From Ruminococcus sp. (GTDB taxonomy: Bacteria; Bacillota; Clostridia; Oscillospirales; Acutalibacteraceae), in NCBI GenBank assembly GCA_017433905.1, contig JAFRGI010000004.1:1-36833 (forward strand): 36,833 nucleotides of DNA, written 5' to 3'. The stretch's first letter is position 1. The number at the start of each line of letters is the position of its first letter. Below the pieces are notes generated by a model, which was given only the letters and a program-made list of their open reading frames with translations, did no database searches and had not been told where the DNA came from. Positions 1 through 8,077 of the stretch are shown piece after piece. The position numbers and the translations under genes were made by a program.

Positions 1-57
1 GAACCGTCGACCTCTAGCGTGACAGGCTAGCGTTCTAACCAACTGAACTACCGGGCC
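1..57 (-). tRNA. tRNA-Asp (GTC), cut by window edge
   Basis: The minus strand gives a 5' acceptor strand GGCCCGG, a D arm with AGTTCAGTTGGTTAGAAC, and a 5-bp anticodon stem CTAGC/GCTAG around the loop CTGTCAC, so the anticodon is GTC (Asp). The T arm is entered but the 3' acceptor strand and CCA lie outside the window. It follows tRNA-Val by 7 bases on the same strand and very probably shares its transcript. Confidence 0.93.
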
Positions 58-64
58 ATCCTTC

Positions 65-140
65 TGGTGGGAGTTACAGGGCTCGAACCTGTGACCCTCT
101 GCTTGTAAGGCAGATGCTCTCCCAGCTGAGCTAAACTCCC
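65..140 (-). tRNA. tRNA-Val (TAC)
   Basis: A complete 76-nt cloverleaf on the minus strand. The acceptor stem is GGGAGTT/AACTCCC with an encoded ACCA tail, the D arm is AGCTCAGCTGGGAGAGC, the anticodon stem is CTGCC/GGCAG-type around TTACAAG, and the T loop is GGTTCGAACC. The anticodon TAC reads valine codons. It is the first gene of a two-tRNA transcript with tRNA-Asp. Confidence 0.97.
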
Positions 141-186
141 ATCCTATGCCTTGCCGCTTTCGCTTTTGCTCCCAGCGACAGGAATT

Positions 187-215
187 ATCATACCATAAAA
201 CTATTATAAAGTCAA
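187..215 (-). promoter_or_regulatory. promoter of the tRNA-Val/tRNA-Asp operon
   Basis: On the minus strand a -35 TTGACT (210-215) and a -10 TATGAT (187-192) are separated by exactly 17 bases, in AT-rich sequence. They lie about 45 bases upstream of tRNA-Val, with no gene in between. Both boxes match the sigma-A consensus at 5 of 6 positions. Confidence 0.8.
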
Positions 216-239
216 TACTTTTTTTGTAAAAAATTCAAA

Positions 240-1052
240 TTATTTATTTGTCAGATGAATAATCACCAGTTCCCGCGGGTTATGGATGCGCGGAATCGCC
301 GCGGTATTAGAGCAACCTGCCGACACAACCAGCCTGCTGTCAAAAATCCCCTTGTCATACTTGGGAAACAGCCTTCCCCCTGCACCGACGACGCCCTTGC
401 CGAAAATACGGATCTGTCCGCCGTGGTTGTGTCCGGACAAAACCAAATCAATGCTCGTTTCTTTCACCAACAGATCATAATATGACGGATCGTGACAAAG
501 CAACAGCCGAAAGGCATCCTTCTGCGCAAAACGATGCAGCCATGCCTCATCGTATTCTTCCGAAAAGCCGCCGATCACCATAAAGTTGTTTTTGACCGCA
601 ACCTCCATATCCTCGTTGTCAAGGCAGTGAATCTGATTGGCACGGAAAAAATCTCTGTCCTCCGGTCTCAGCTCTTTCTCATGATTGCCTAAGCTCAGAA
701 ACACCGGCGCAATGTCTGCTGCCTGACACAGAAACGAGTACGCGTTTTTTGTATCCGGCTTGCTCCTTTGGGGACGAAGAGCCATAAACGCGAGATTGAT
801 ATAATAAATGATGTTCACAATCAGCCAACGGATCGGATCAAAGCGTTTTTTGACCGTTGAGCAATAGCAATCGCCGTAATAGCGCTCCAGCGTATCGCCT
901 GCAACAGCAATCAGGTCAGGCTGCTGCGCGCGTATGAGCGTCAGGATATCTACAGCGCGGCGCTCATGCAAATCCGTCACCAGCGCTATTTTCAGCGGAC
1001 TTCTGACTCGGGCAGAAATCACTTTATAATGTGTTACAATCGGCTTTGCCAT
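240..1052 (-). CDS. metallophosphoesterase (YkuE/calcineurin-like)
   Basis: The 270-residue product has the ordered metal-binding motifs of calcineurin-like phosphoesterases: an early D-x-H (VTDLHERR), GD (VAGDTLER), GNHE (LSLGNHEKEL), a lone H in LLCHDP, and GHNHGGQ near the C-terminus. These ligate two metal ions for phosphoester hydrolysis. The GHNHGGQ form with a C-terminal GxF/YPKYDKG segment is typical of the YkuE/YaeI subgroup; the substrate is unknown. I chose ATG 1052 because AGGAGG sits 7 bases upstream; an in-frame GTG at 1058 lies within the spacer. No clear signal peptide is visible. It follows the broken symporter gene by about 50 bases and may have its own promoter there. Confidence 0.85.
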   Translation of the reverse strand: MAKPIVTHYKVISARVRSPLKIALVTDLHERRAVDILTLIRAQQPDLIAVAGDTLERYYGDCYCSTVKKRFDPIRWLIVNIIYYINLAFMALRPQRSKPDTKNAYSFLCQAADIAPVFLSLGNHEKELRPEDRDFFRANQIHCLDNEDMEVAVKNNFMVIGGFSEEYDEAWLHRFAQKDAFRLLLCHDPSYYDLLVKETSIDLVLSGHNHGGQIRIFGKGVVGAGGRLFPKYDKGIFDSRLVVSAGCSNTAAIPRIHNPRELVIIHLTNK

Positions 1053-1075
1053 GCGCACGCCTCCTCCCTGATACT

Positions 1076-1104
1076 ATATTATCACATTCTTTTCCGTATG
1101 TCTA
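1076..1104 (-). promoter_or_regulatory. candidate promoter for the metallophosphoesterase
   Basis: Minus-strand boxes TAGACA (1099-1104) and TAATAT (1076-1081) with a 17-base spacer lie 24 bases before the start codon. The -35 box overlaps the stop codon of the upstream symporter. The -10 box is imperfect, so this is a candidate only. Confidence 0.4.
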
Positions 1105-2519
1105 CTTCCAAAAATCGGCCTCCGACGGATTCAGTTCGATATTCCGCGGATGAAAATGCGGATTAAGTCCTTTTTTTCGCTGCGACTCAAAATCGCGCAA
1201 CGCCTTAACGGCTACGCCCGACAGTATCAAACAGCAGGGTACGTTAATTAACGTCATGCCACCCATGGTAATATCCGCCATGGTCCACGCAAAATCCATC
1301 GGAATCAGCGCACCGACAAAAATGACCGCGACACAAAAGGCATAAAAGATATTCATAAACTGCGCGGAGGGTTTTTTCTTTCTGTTGAGATAAATCAGCG
1401 CGTTATCGACATAATAAAGATTGCCGATCAATGTTGTAAAGGCGAACATAACCATAGCAATGGTTATAAACACGGGACCAACGTTGCCGAAAGTGATGGA
1501 AACCGCCTTCTGCACATATCCCGCACCCGACATCTCGGGAGAATAGTCCGTACCCGAGCTGAGACACATCAGGGCGGTTGCCGTACACAGAAGCATTGTG
1601 TCGATATAAACGGATATAGTCTGCACCAGTCCCTGTTTAACCGGATGTGTCACATCAGCAGATGCGGAAGCATTGGGCGCAGAACCGACGCCCGACTCAT
1701 TGGAATATAAGCCGCGCTTGATGCCGTACACCAAACACGAACCGCTAAGTCCGCCGAGGATCGCTTTAAAATCAAATGCATCTCTCATAATCAGGGAAAA
1801 AGTCTGCGGAATATTGCCGATATGGGTAAAAATCACGATTAATGAAACCAGCACATATCCGATACCCATGAAAGGCACTACCTTTTCGGTAATACCAATA
1901 ATACGCTTACCACCGCCGTACAAACAAAAAGCAACTGCCGCAGCAACGGCGGCGCCGATAATCACAGGTGACCATGCAGGATCATAAAAACCGTAAATTT
2001 CAAACGAGGATTGCAGGTTGTAGGAACAGAGCAAATTGAAACCAAAGGCGTACGTTGTTATCAGACAGATACAAAACAAGACGGAAATCACGCCCGATTT
2101 GGCAACCTTTTCAATGTAATATGCCGGACCGCCGTAACAAGTTCCGTCGGAATTTTTGCGCTTGAAAATCTGCGCAAGCGTACTCTCAATAAACGCGGAA
2201 GACGCCCCAATTATGCACATCAGCCACATCCAAAAGCACGCTCCGGGACCTCCGATGGTGATGGCGGTAGCAACGCCGACAATATTGCCCGTGCCGACAC
2301 GGGATGCCGTGGAAACCATCAACGCCTGAAACGGGGATACCTTTTGATTATCCTCAGGTTTTTCCATTATCAGCTTGCAGGCTGTTCCGAATAAACGGAT
2401 CTGTACAAATCGCGTACGGAAGGAAAAAACAAACCTGCCGCCGCCAGAACGATAATGAGTATGGGATAATACATTACATTGTCCACGGAATTAAAAAAGC
2501 TCATAACTGCGTCTAACAT
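1102..2519 (-). pseudogene. AGCS sodium:alanine symporter, frameshifted
   Basis: The main frame (1102-2367) encodes a polytopic membrane protein with AGCS (AlsT/DagA) hallmarks: TASRVGTGNIVGVATAI, GGPAYYIEK, GLYSNESGVGSAPNASA and TTLIGNLYYVDNAL. These carriers import alanine or glycine with sodium. The frame lacks the family's first segment. That segment is encoded upstream in another frame: ATG 2519, preceded by GAGGAG at a 9-base distance, reads MLDAVMSFFN and then a hydrophobic helix, and stops at 2370. One extra base in the A-run at 2424-2429 (six A on the plus strand) would join the two into about 473 residues, the normal family length. The gene is therefore either a recent pseudogene or carries a homopolymer sequencing error. 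A start at 2365-2367 would lack both a ribosome binding site and the first helix. Confidence 0.85.
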
Positions 2520-2581
2520 GAATCTACGCTCCTCTTCGTTTACATGACGGTCAACTTCACAACTCTCGAAAAAAACTTTTC

Positions 2582-2737
2582 ATACTAATTTCTGATAAAA
2601 CGCAAAAAAGATATTCGCGGAGAATTTCGCAAAGCGAGGCATAGAATGCCGCTAGCCCGGCGCCCGGAAAGGACAGCAATAAAGCCATGCTAAATGACAC
2701 GCCATAGATGTGAATGTGTTTTGTTAGAAATGAGTAT
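2582..2737. repeat. MITE-like inverted-repeat element, copy 1
   Basis: This 156-bp noncoding element is bounded by imperfect terminal inverted repeats: ATACTAATTTCTGATAAAAC at the left, and on the right GTTTTGTTAGAAATGAGTAT, whose complement is ATACTCATTTCTAACAAAAC. The interior carries GCGGAGAATTTCGCA and ATAGATGTGAA. The same ends and interior words recur in the same order at 32441-32594. It codes for no protein and shows no clear target duplication. It fills most of the 293-base gap between the symporter and the hydrogenase operon. Confidence 0.8.
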
Positions 2738-2754
2738 CATCTTTGCGCCGCAAT

Positions 2755-2782
2755 AAAGGCTGCCTCGTACGAGACAGCCTTT
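2755..2782 (-). terminator. probable terminator of the hydrogenase operon
   Basis: A hairpin with stem AAAGGCTG/CAGCCTTT, one mismatch, then CTC/GAG around GTAC, about 30 bases after the stop codon of the last hydrogenase gene. Read on the minus strand it ends in CCTTTATTG, so the U-tract is short; efficiency is uncertain. Confidence 0.6.
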
Positions 2783-2812
2783 GCAGATTGTATTTGACTT
2801 AAATCTAAGCTA

Positions 2813-4552
2813 TCAGTTTTTCTTTCTCTTTACATAAGAGGTATGCAGCAATTCATGCGCGAGATGTGAACCGGGTTCACCGAGATACTCGTCGTAAATT
2901 GCTTTAATCTCCGGATTGTCGTGAGACTTTCTGTACTCCAGGCTGAGATCGTCCTCATAGAGCGCCTTGGCGCGGAGAGCCTTGAGGTCAGTAAAGTTTC
3001 TCACGTGACCGGGCTGTATCGGCTGACCGCCGCCGTTGACACAACCACCGGGGCAGCACATAACTTCGATAAACTGGTAAGGAGACTTGCCTGCACGGAT
3101 CTCGTCAAGCAGCTTGGCTGCATTCTTCAGCCCCGAAGTAACCGCCACCTTCACCTGCATTCCGGCAACGTCATAGGTTGCCTCCTTGATAGGATCAGTG
3201 CCGCGCACATCATTATAGTCGATGGTTTTGAGATCCTCTCCTGTCAACTTATCTGCCACGGTACGCAGAGCCGCTTCCATAACACCGCCGGTTGCACCGA
3301 ATATGGTACCGGCTCCGGAACCGATTGCCATCAGCGGATCAAACTCCTCGTCGGGAAGCGCGGTAAACTGAACGCCTGCCTTCTTGATCATCTTCGCCAA
3401 CTCACGGGTAGATATGGAAATATCATTGTCCTGCATGCCGTCTCGACCCTGATCGTCACGCTGAATCTCAAATTTCTTGGCAACACAGGGCATCACGGAA
3501 ACAACGACGATATCCTTGGGATCAATGCCCGCCTTCTCTGCATAATAAGACTTGATCATTGCGCCCTGCATCTGCTGGGGCGACTTACATGTGGAGAGAT
3601 GCGGGATCAAATCGGGATAATAATGCTCACAGAACTTGACCCATCCGGGTGAACAGGAGGTGATCATGGGGAGTGTGCCGCCGTTCTGCACACGTTGGAT
3701 AAACTCGGTTCCTTCCTCCATGATGGTGAGATCGGCACCGAAATTGGTGTCGAACACCTTGTCAAAACCGAGCATTTTGAGCGCCGCAACCATTTTACCC
3801 TTAACATTCGTGCCGATAGGCATATCAAAGCACTCGCCGAGAGTCGCTCTGATGGACGGAGCCGTATGAACGACAACATGCTTGGTTGGATCGGCAATCG
3901 CAGCGAATACCTTATCGGTGTCGTCGCGCTCCACAAGAGCGCCGGTCGGACAAACAACCGTACACTGACCGCAGCTGACACAGGCAACATTATGGAGATC
4001 CTGATCAAACGCGCAGCCGACAGATGTATCGAAGCCACGGTTATTGGCGCCGATAACGGACACAAACTGTTCCTTACAAGCCGCTACGCAGCGACGGCAA
4101 AGAATACATTTGTTGTTATTGCGCACAAGGTGCAGCGTGGTGTGATCTTCCTCATAGTGCGTTTCTTCACCACGGAAAGCCACCTCGTCCACGCCATACT
4201 CGAGACAGAGCTGCTGCAGCTCGCAGGAATTGCTTCTCGGACATGAGAGACACTTTTTATCGTGGTTGGAAAGTAACAGCTCAAGGTTAGTCTTTCTGTA
4301 TTTTTGAATCTGAGGTGTATTGGTTAGAATTTCGGTACCCTCTCTGTCAATCGGATACACACAGGCAGCCACTAAGCTGCGCGCGCCCTTGACCTCGCAG
4401 AGACACATACGGCAGGCGCCGATTTCGTTGATATCCTTTAAGTAGCAAAGCGTCGGAATTTTGATACCGAACTGATGGCAGGCTTCAAGGATCGTGGTAT
4501 TTTTTTCGACCTGATAGTCTTTACCGTTGATTTTAATATTCAACATTTCCAT
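2813..4552 (-). CDS. hndD: [FeFe]-hydrogenase catalytic subunit, HndD/HydA type
   Basis: The 579-residue protein has the full modular build of a catalytic [FeFe]-hydrogenase. Residues 1-75 are a [2Fe-2S] domain (C36, C47, C50, C64). Next come a His/Cys [4Fe-4S] site (H97, CLSC), two [4Fe-4S] clusters (CILCRRCVAAC and CVSCGQCTVVCP, about 149-201), and the H-cluster domain. The three active-site motifs are TSCSPGW (298-304), MPCVAKK (354-360) and EVMCCPGGC (496-504). It reduces protons to H2 or oxidises H2 with ferredoxin and NAD(P)H partners. AAAGGAG 8 bases before ATG 4552 fixes the start. It is the last gene of the operon, 18 bases after the NuoF-like subunit. L1 carries Ser where the best-studied monomeric enzymes have a second Cys. 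The cytoplasm is the expected site, as no signal peptide is seen. Confidence 0.96.
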   Translation of the reverse strand: MEMLNIKINGKDYQVEKNTTILEACHQFGIKIPTLCYLKDINEIGACRMCLCEVKGARSLVAACVYPIDREGTEILTNTPQIQKYRKTNLELLLSNHDKKCLSCPRSNSCELQQLCLEYGVDEVAFRGEETHYEEDHTTLHLVRNNNKCILCRRCVAACKEQFVSVIGANNRGFDTSVGCAFDQDLHNVACVSCGQCTVVCPTGALVERDDTDKVFAAIADPTKHVVVHTAPSIRATLGECFDMPIGTNVKGKMVAALKMLGFDKVFDTNFGADLTIMEEGTEFIQRVQNGGTLPMITSCSPGWVKFCEHYYPDLIPHLSTCKSPQQMQGAMIKSYYAEKAGIDPKDIVVVSVMPCVAKKFEIQRDDQGRDGMQDNDISISTRELAKMIKKAGVQFTALPDEEFDPLMAIGSGAGTIFGATGGVMEAALRTVADKLTGEDLKTIDYNDVRGTDPIKEATYDVAGMQVKVAVTSGLKNAAKLLDEIRAGKSPYQFIEVMCCPGGCVNGGGQPIQPGHVRNFTDLKALRAKALYEDDLSLEYRKSHDNPEIKAIYDEYLGEPGSHLAHELLHTSYVKRKKN

Positions 4553-4570
4553 AGTATTCTCTCCTTTCCC

Positions 4571-6379
4571 TTAGCCCTTATAAATTGCCTTGAACTTACA
4601 GGTTTCGATGCAGGCGCCGCACTTGATACACTTGCTGTGGTCAATCGCGTAAGCAGGCTTCTTCTTGCCGGGCGCCGTATAATCCGTCACGGAAATCGCA
4701 CCGACGGGGCACTTCTTGGAGCACATGCCGCAGCCAATACACTTTTCCTTCTCAATGGTGTATTCGAGAAGATCTTTGCAGACACCGGCGGGACATTTCT
4801 TATCTACTACGTGAGCGATATACTCGTCTTTAAAGTAACGCAGCGTGGAAAGCACAGGGTTAGGAGCCGTTTGACCGAGACCGCACAGTGAGTTTGCCTT
4901 GATGAAATGGCAAAGCTCCTCCATCTCGTCGAGCATCTCCAGAGTACCCTGACCCTTCGTGATTTTTTCGAGCATTTCGAGAAGTCTCTTGGTACCGATA
5001 CGGCAGGGCGTACACTTACCGCAGCTCTCGTCAACCGTGAATTCGAGGAAGAACTTCGCAACGTCGACCATACAGTTATCTTCATCCATAACGATCAAAC
5101 CGCCGGAACCCATCATAGAACCGATTGCGAGAAGATTGTCGTAGTCGATTTCGATATCGAGATGCTCGGTAGGAATACAGCCGCCGGACGGACCGCCGGT
5201 CTGCGCCGCCTTGAACTTCTTACCGTTGGGAATACCGCCGCCGATTTCAAAAACGATTTCGCGCAGCGTGGTACCCATGGGAATTTCCACAAGACCTGTA
5301 TGATTAATCTTGCCGCCGAGCGCAAAGACCTTGGTACCCTTGCTCTTTTCAGTGCCCATAGAGGCAAACCACTCGGGACCGTTCAGGATAATCTGTGCGA
5401 TGTTGGCATAGGTTTCTACGTTGTTGAGAATGGTAGGCTTCTGATACAAGCCCTTGACAGCGGGAAACGGCGGTCTGGGTCTGGGCTCGCCGCGCTTACC
5501 CTCTATGGAGGTCATCAAAGCGGTTTCCTCGCCGCAGACAAACGCACCTGCGCCGAGACGGAGTTCCATATCAAAATTGAAGCCGGTGCCAAAGATATCA
5601 TTGCCGAGCAGACCGTACTCGCGCGCCTGATCAATTGCGATCTGGAGACGCTTAACAGCGATCGGATACTCAGCACGGACATATACACGACCCTGAGAAG
5701 CACCAATCGCATAACCGGCAATCGCCATAGCTTCGATCAGTGCGTGCGGATCACCCTCGAGAACGGAACGATCCATAAATGCGCCGGGGTCGCCCTCATC
5801 GGCGTTACAGCACACATATTTCTGATCGGCGTCATTTGCCGCCGCAAATCTCCATTTGAGACCCGTCGGGAATCCCGCGCCGCCTCTGCCGCGCAGACCG
5901 GAGTCGAGAATGGTCTGAATAACCTGCTCGGGTGTCATCTCTGTGAGAACCTTGCCCAGAGCAGCATAACCGTCGCGCGCGATATAGTCATCGATTTTTT
6001 CGGGATCAATCACGCCGCAGTTACGCAGAGCCACACGCTTTTGCTTGGCATAGAAAGCAGTCTTGTTGAGGGACTTGACAGTATTCTCCTCAACCGTCTC
6101 CTGATAGAGTAAACGAGTGACAATTCTGCCCTTTAAGAGATGCTCCTCAACGATCTCGGGGATATCGTCAACCTTTACCATGGAATAAAAGCTGCCCTCA
6201 GGATATACAACCATAATCGGACCTAAGGCACAAAGTCCGAAGCAGCCCGTAGTAATGACATTGACTTCCTCGGAAAGTCCCTGTCTCTCGATTTCTTCTT
6301 TAAGCTTATTGACGATGGTCAGACTGTTCGAGGAGGTACAGCCCGTACCGCCGCATACTAATACATTAGAACGATACAT
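4571..6379 (-). CDS. hndC: NADH/NADP-dehydrogenase subunit of the hydrogenase (NuoF-like, HndC/HydB)
   Basis: The 602-residue protein has an N-terminal thioredoxin-like [2Fe-2S] domain (CGGTGC near residue 9, then TTGCFGLC). It continues with a NuoF core showing the FMN/NADH-binding GLRGRGGAGFPTGLKW and CGEETALMTSIEGKRG. The N3-type cluster site is ESCGKCTPCRIG plus SLCGLG. The C-terminus has two ferredoxin [4Fe-4S] motifs, CIGCGMCSKKCP and CIKCGACIETCK. This is the pyridine-nucleotide-binding, electron-splitting subunit of HydABC/Hnd enzymes. AAGGAGG lies 7 bases before ATG 6379. It sits between HndB- and HndD-like subunits. Whether it uses NAD or NADP cannot be told by eye. Confidence 0.95.
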   Translation of the reverse strand: MYRSNVLVCGGTGCTSSNSLTIVNKLKEEIERQGLSEEVNVITTGCFGLCALGPIMVVYPEGSFYSMVKVDDIPEIVEEHLLKGRIVTRLLYQETVEENTVKSLNKTAFYAKQKRVALRNCGVIDPEKIDDYIARDGYAALGKVLTEMTPEQVIQTILDSGLRGRGGAGFPTGLKWRFAAANDADQKYVCCNADEGDPGAFMDRSVLEGDPHALIEAMAIAGYAIGASQGRVYVRAEYPIAVKRLQIAIDQAREYGLLGNDIFGTGFNFDMELRLGAGAFVCGEETALMTSIEGKRGEPRPRPPFPAVKGLYQKPTILNNVETYANIAQIILNGPEWFASMGTEKSKGTKVFALGGKINHTGLVEIPMGTTLREIVFEIGGGIPNGKKFKAAQTGGPSGGCIPTEHLDIEIDYDNLLAIGSMMGSGGLIVMDEDNCMVDVAKFFLEFTVDESCGKCTPCRIGTKRLLEMLEKITKGQGTLEMLDEMEELCHFIKANSLCGLGQTAPNPVLSTLRYFKDEYIAHVVDKKCPAGVCKDLLEYTIEKEKCIGCGMCSKKCPVGAISVTDYTAPGKKKPAYAIDHSKCIKCGACIETCKFKAIYKG

Positions 6380-6391
6380 GAACGATCCTCC

Positions 6392-6766
6392 TTACTTCTC
6401 CATTGCGCCGATGGTGTATTCTGTCACGACATTCTTGTTGACAAGATGATCATTAACGATCTTGGGCACCATTTCGGGAGCTACTTTTACGTATGTGACC
6501 TTTTCTTCACCGGGGATTTCGATTTCAACGACAGGCTCATACTGGCAGATGCCGATGCAGCCGGTCTGGGTGACGGTAATATCGTTCGTGAGACCGCGCT
6601 TGGCAATTTCCTCAACAAATGCATTAAGAACAGGTCTTGCACCTGCCGCGATGCCGCAGGTCGCCATACCCACAAGCACTTTCGCCGCGTTGGGATTTTC
6701 TTTTCTGAGATCAAGGTCAGCCTTTGCCTTATCTCTGATGGCTTTTAATTCAGCTAAAGATTTCAT
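6392..6766 (-). CDS. hndB: hydrogenase [2Fe-2S] subunit, HndB-like
   Basis: A 124-residue thioredoxin-like ferredoxin. The cluster cysteines are in MATCGIAAGA (about residue 37) and TGCIGICQYEP (about 89-94). The N-terminal KSLAELKAIRDKAKADLDLR helix and overall length match HndB of NADP-reducing hydrogenases. It relays electrons next to the NuoF-like subunit. Its start overlaps the stop of the upstream ATPase gene by 4 bases (ATGA), and GGAGG lies upstream within that gene's end, which suggests coupled translation. Confidence 0.92.
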   Translation of the reverse strand: MKSLAELKAIRDKAKADLDLRKENPNAAKVLVGMATCGIAAGARPVLNAFVEEIAKRGLTNDITVTQTGCIGICQYEPVVEIEIPGEEKVTYVKVAPEMVPKIVNDHLVNKNVVTEYTIGAMEK

Positions 6767-7320
6767 TGATAATCCGTTCCTCCATATATTATTTGGGATT
6801 GTTCTGTTAAGTAAGCGCTAATCCACTCCAATACGTCGGGTGTGTCGAGACGCACACCCTCAAGCACCTTTCGCAACTCACGCGTATCGAGCGTAAATGA
6901 GCCGAGATCCGTGGTGTGTGTAAACACAAAATCCATATCGGGATTGCACTGAATAAGGATCTTCACGGTGTCGTTGATATCGCCGAGCGGCGTCATATCG
7001 ACATGGCTCTTAACATAGCGCGCCGTGGTGGTGGTGCCGACATGCAGCGTTGACTGAATCTCAAAGCTGCCGCCCGTCTGTTCCGCCGACAACTTGAACA
7101 GCGGTACGCCCAGCCCCACCTTGCGGGTGGTACGGGTCGTAAAAAACGGGTCGATCACCTGCTGTACCTGATCCTCGGTCATACCACAGCCGTTATCCGA
7201 GACGGAAATTTGCAGATAATCGTCCCTGTCGCTTTCCTCGACGGAGATCGTAACAAGGCTTGCCTGCGCCCTCACGGAATTCTGCGCAACGTCCATGACA
7301 TTTAGGGATAACTCGCGCAT
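6763..7320 (-). CDS. HATPase-domain protein (histidine-kinase-like, no phosphoacceptor domain)
   Basis: A 185-residue protein whose first 110 residues are a GHKL ATPase domain: N-box LNVMDVAQNSVRA, G1 box DNGCGM, F-box DPFFTTR and G2 box GLGVPLFK. There is no DHp/His-acceptor domain, sensor domain or membrane helix, so it cannot act as an ordinary two-component kinase. The C-terminal ~75 residues are not recognised. It overlaps its neighbours: 1 base with the HndA-like gene and 4 bases with hndB. It is thus translated together with the hydrogenase subunits. Such ATPases are seen in other clostridial hydrogenase operons; the role is unproven and could be regulatory or in assembly. Confidence 0.85.
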   Translation of the reverse strand: MRELSLNVMDVAQNSVRAQASLVTISVEESDRDDYLQISVSDNGCGMTEDQVQQVIDPFFTTRTTRKVGLGVPLFKLSAEQTGGSFEIQSTLHVGTTTTARYVKSHVDMTPLGDINDTVKILIQCNPDMDFVFTHTTDLGSFTLDTRELRKVLEGVRLDTPDVLEWISAYLTEQSQIIYGGTDYQ

Positions 7321-7820
7321 TAGGCGTTTTTGTATTTATTTATGATATAAGGAATATCGTCAACTGTTAGTCTGCCGTACACATCGTCGTTGACTGTGAT
7401 AACGGGAGCCAAACCGCACGCACCAATGCAACGGCACGCTGTGAGTGAAAACTGACCGTCTGCGGTGCATTCCTCCGCGCCGATTCCGAGCTCCTCGGAG
7501 ATTTTGTTGAGAATGTCGCCGGAGCCCTTAACATAGCAGGCGGTTCCGAGACAAACGGAGATATTGTACTTTCCTTTCGGGGAAAGAGCAAACTGTGAAT
7601 AGAAGGTAGACACACCGTAAACCTCCTCGAGGGATACGCCGAGACCTTCCGCTACCATTGTCTGCACCTCGATCGGCAAATAACCGTAGATCTCCTGAGC
7701 TTCTTGAAGCACAGGCATTACCGCGCCGGGGTCGTCCATGTGGCGGGCGATTGACTCTTTAAGCTTCTCTTCCTGCTCAGGCGTCCCTTTGAAGGGTATG
7801 CTGCTGATTTTCTTTTGCAT
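7320..7820 (-). CDS. hndA: hydrogenase [2Fe-2S] subunit, NuoE-like (HndA/HydC)
   Basis: The 166-residue product is a NuoE-type thioredoxin-fold ferredoxin. The four cluster cysteines are in CLGTACYVKG and CRCIGACGLAP, with the helical N-terminus and the GVSLEEVYGVSTFYSQF segment of the family. It passes electrons between the NuoF-like subunit and other clusters of the hydrogenase complex. GGAGG lies 7 bases before ATG 7820. It is the first gene of the structural hydrogenase set and has a candidate promoter about 80 bases upstream, so the structural genes could be transcribed apart from the sensory module. Confidence 0.94.
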   Translation of the reverse strand: MQKKISSIPFKGTPEQEEKLKESIARHMDDPGAVMPVLQEAQEIYGYLPIEVQTMVAEGLGVSLEEVYGVSTFYSQFALSPKGKYNISVCLGTACYVKGSGDILNKISEELGIGAEECTADGQFSLTACRCIGACGLAPVITVNDDVYGRLTVDDIPYIINKYKNA

Positions 7821-7903
7821 TGTTTTTCCTCCCTGATTTCAATTTGTCAAATACCATAAAAAAAATATTCCCCATGCAGCGAATATTATATTTACTTACA
7901 GCG

Positions 7904-7933
7904 ATTATAGCACAAATCGCCTCTGAAAGTCTA
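7904..7933 (-). promoter_or_regulatory. internal promoter for the structural hydrogenase genes
   Basis: On the minus strand TATAAT (7904-7909) is preceded by TGC, giving an extended -10 box, and by a weak -35 TAGACT at 18 bases. It lies in the 257-base gap before the NuoE-like gene. The same gap holds a hairpin at 7973-8001 and a short palindrome at 8059-8073; I recognise no defined regulator site. Confidence 0.6.
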
Positions 7934-8077
7934 CAAAAATTTTTCCCTCTTTTAGGCGATTGCACAATCAGAACGACATTTTTCCCACAAAAAGTTGTCG
8001 TATTTTGTTTTGTCAGTATAAATTGCGGATTATATTGATTTTTTCTGTCTCTATGCTATGTCAAAAATTGACAATTT

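Noticed and set aside
2738-2746. CATCTTTGC beside element copy 1 and again at 27240-27248 beside the lone end
   Set aside because: A 9-base match in differing positions and orientations relative to the element end is easily chance.
4907-6112. 401-codon open frame opposite the NuoF-like gene
   Set aside because: It is fully antisense to a strongly supported gene and has no recognisable motif.
7821-8077. Rex operator upstream of the hydrogenase genes
   Set aside because: No TTGTTAA-N4-TTAACAA-like site is present; the nearest palindrome has a different sequence and spacing.
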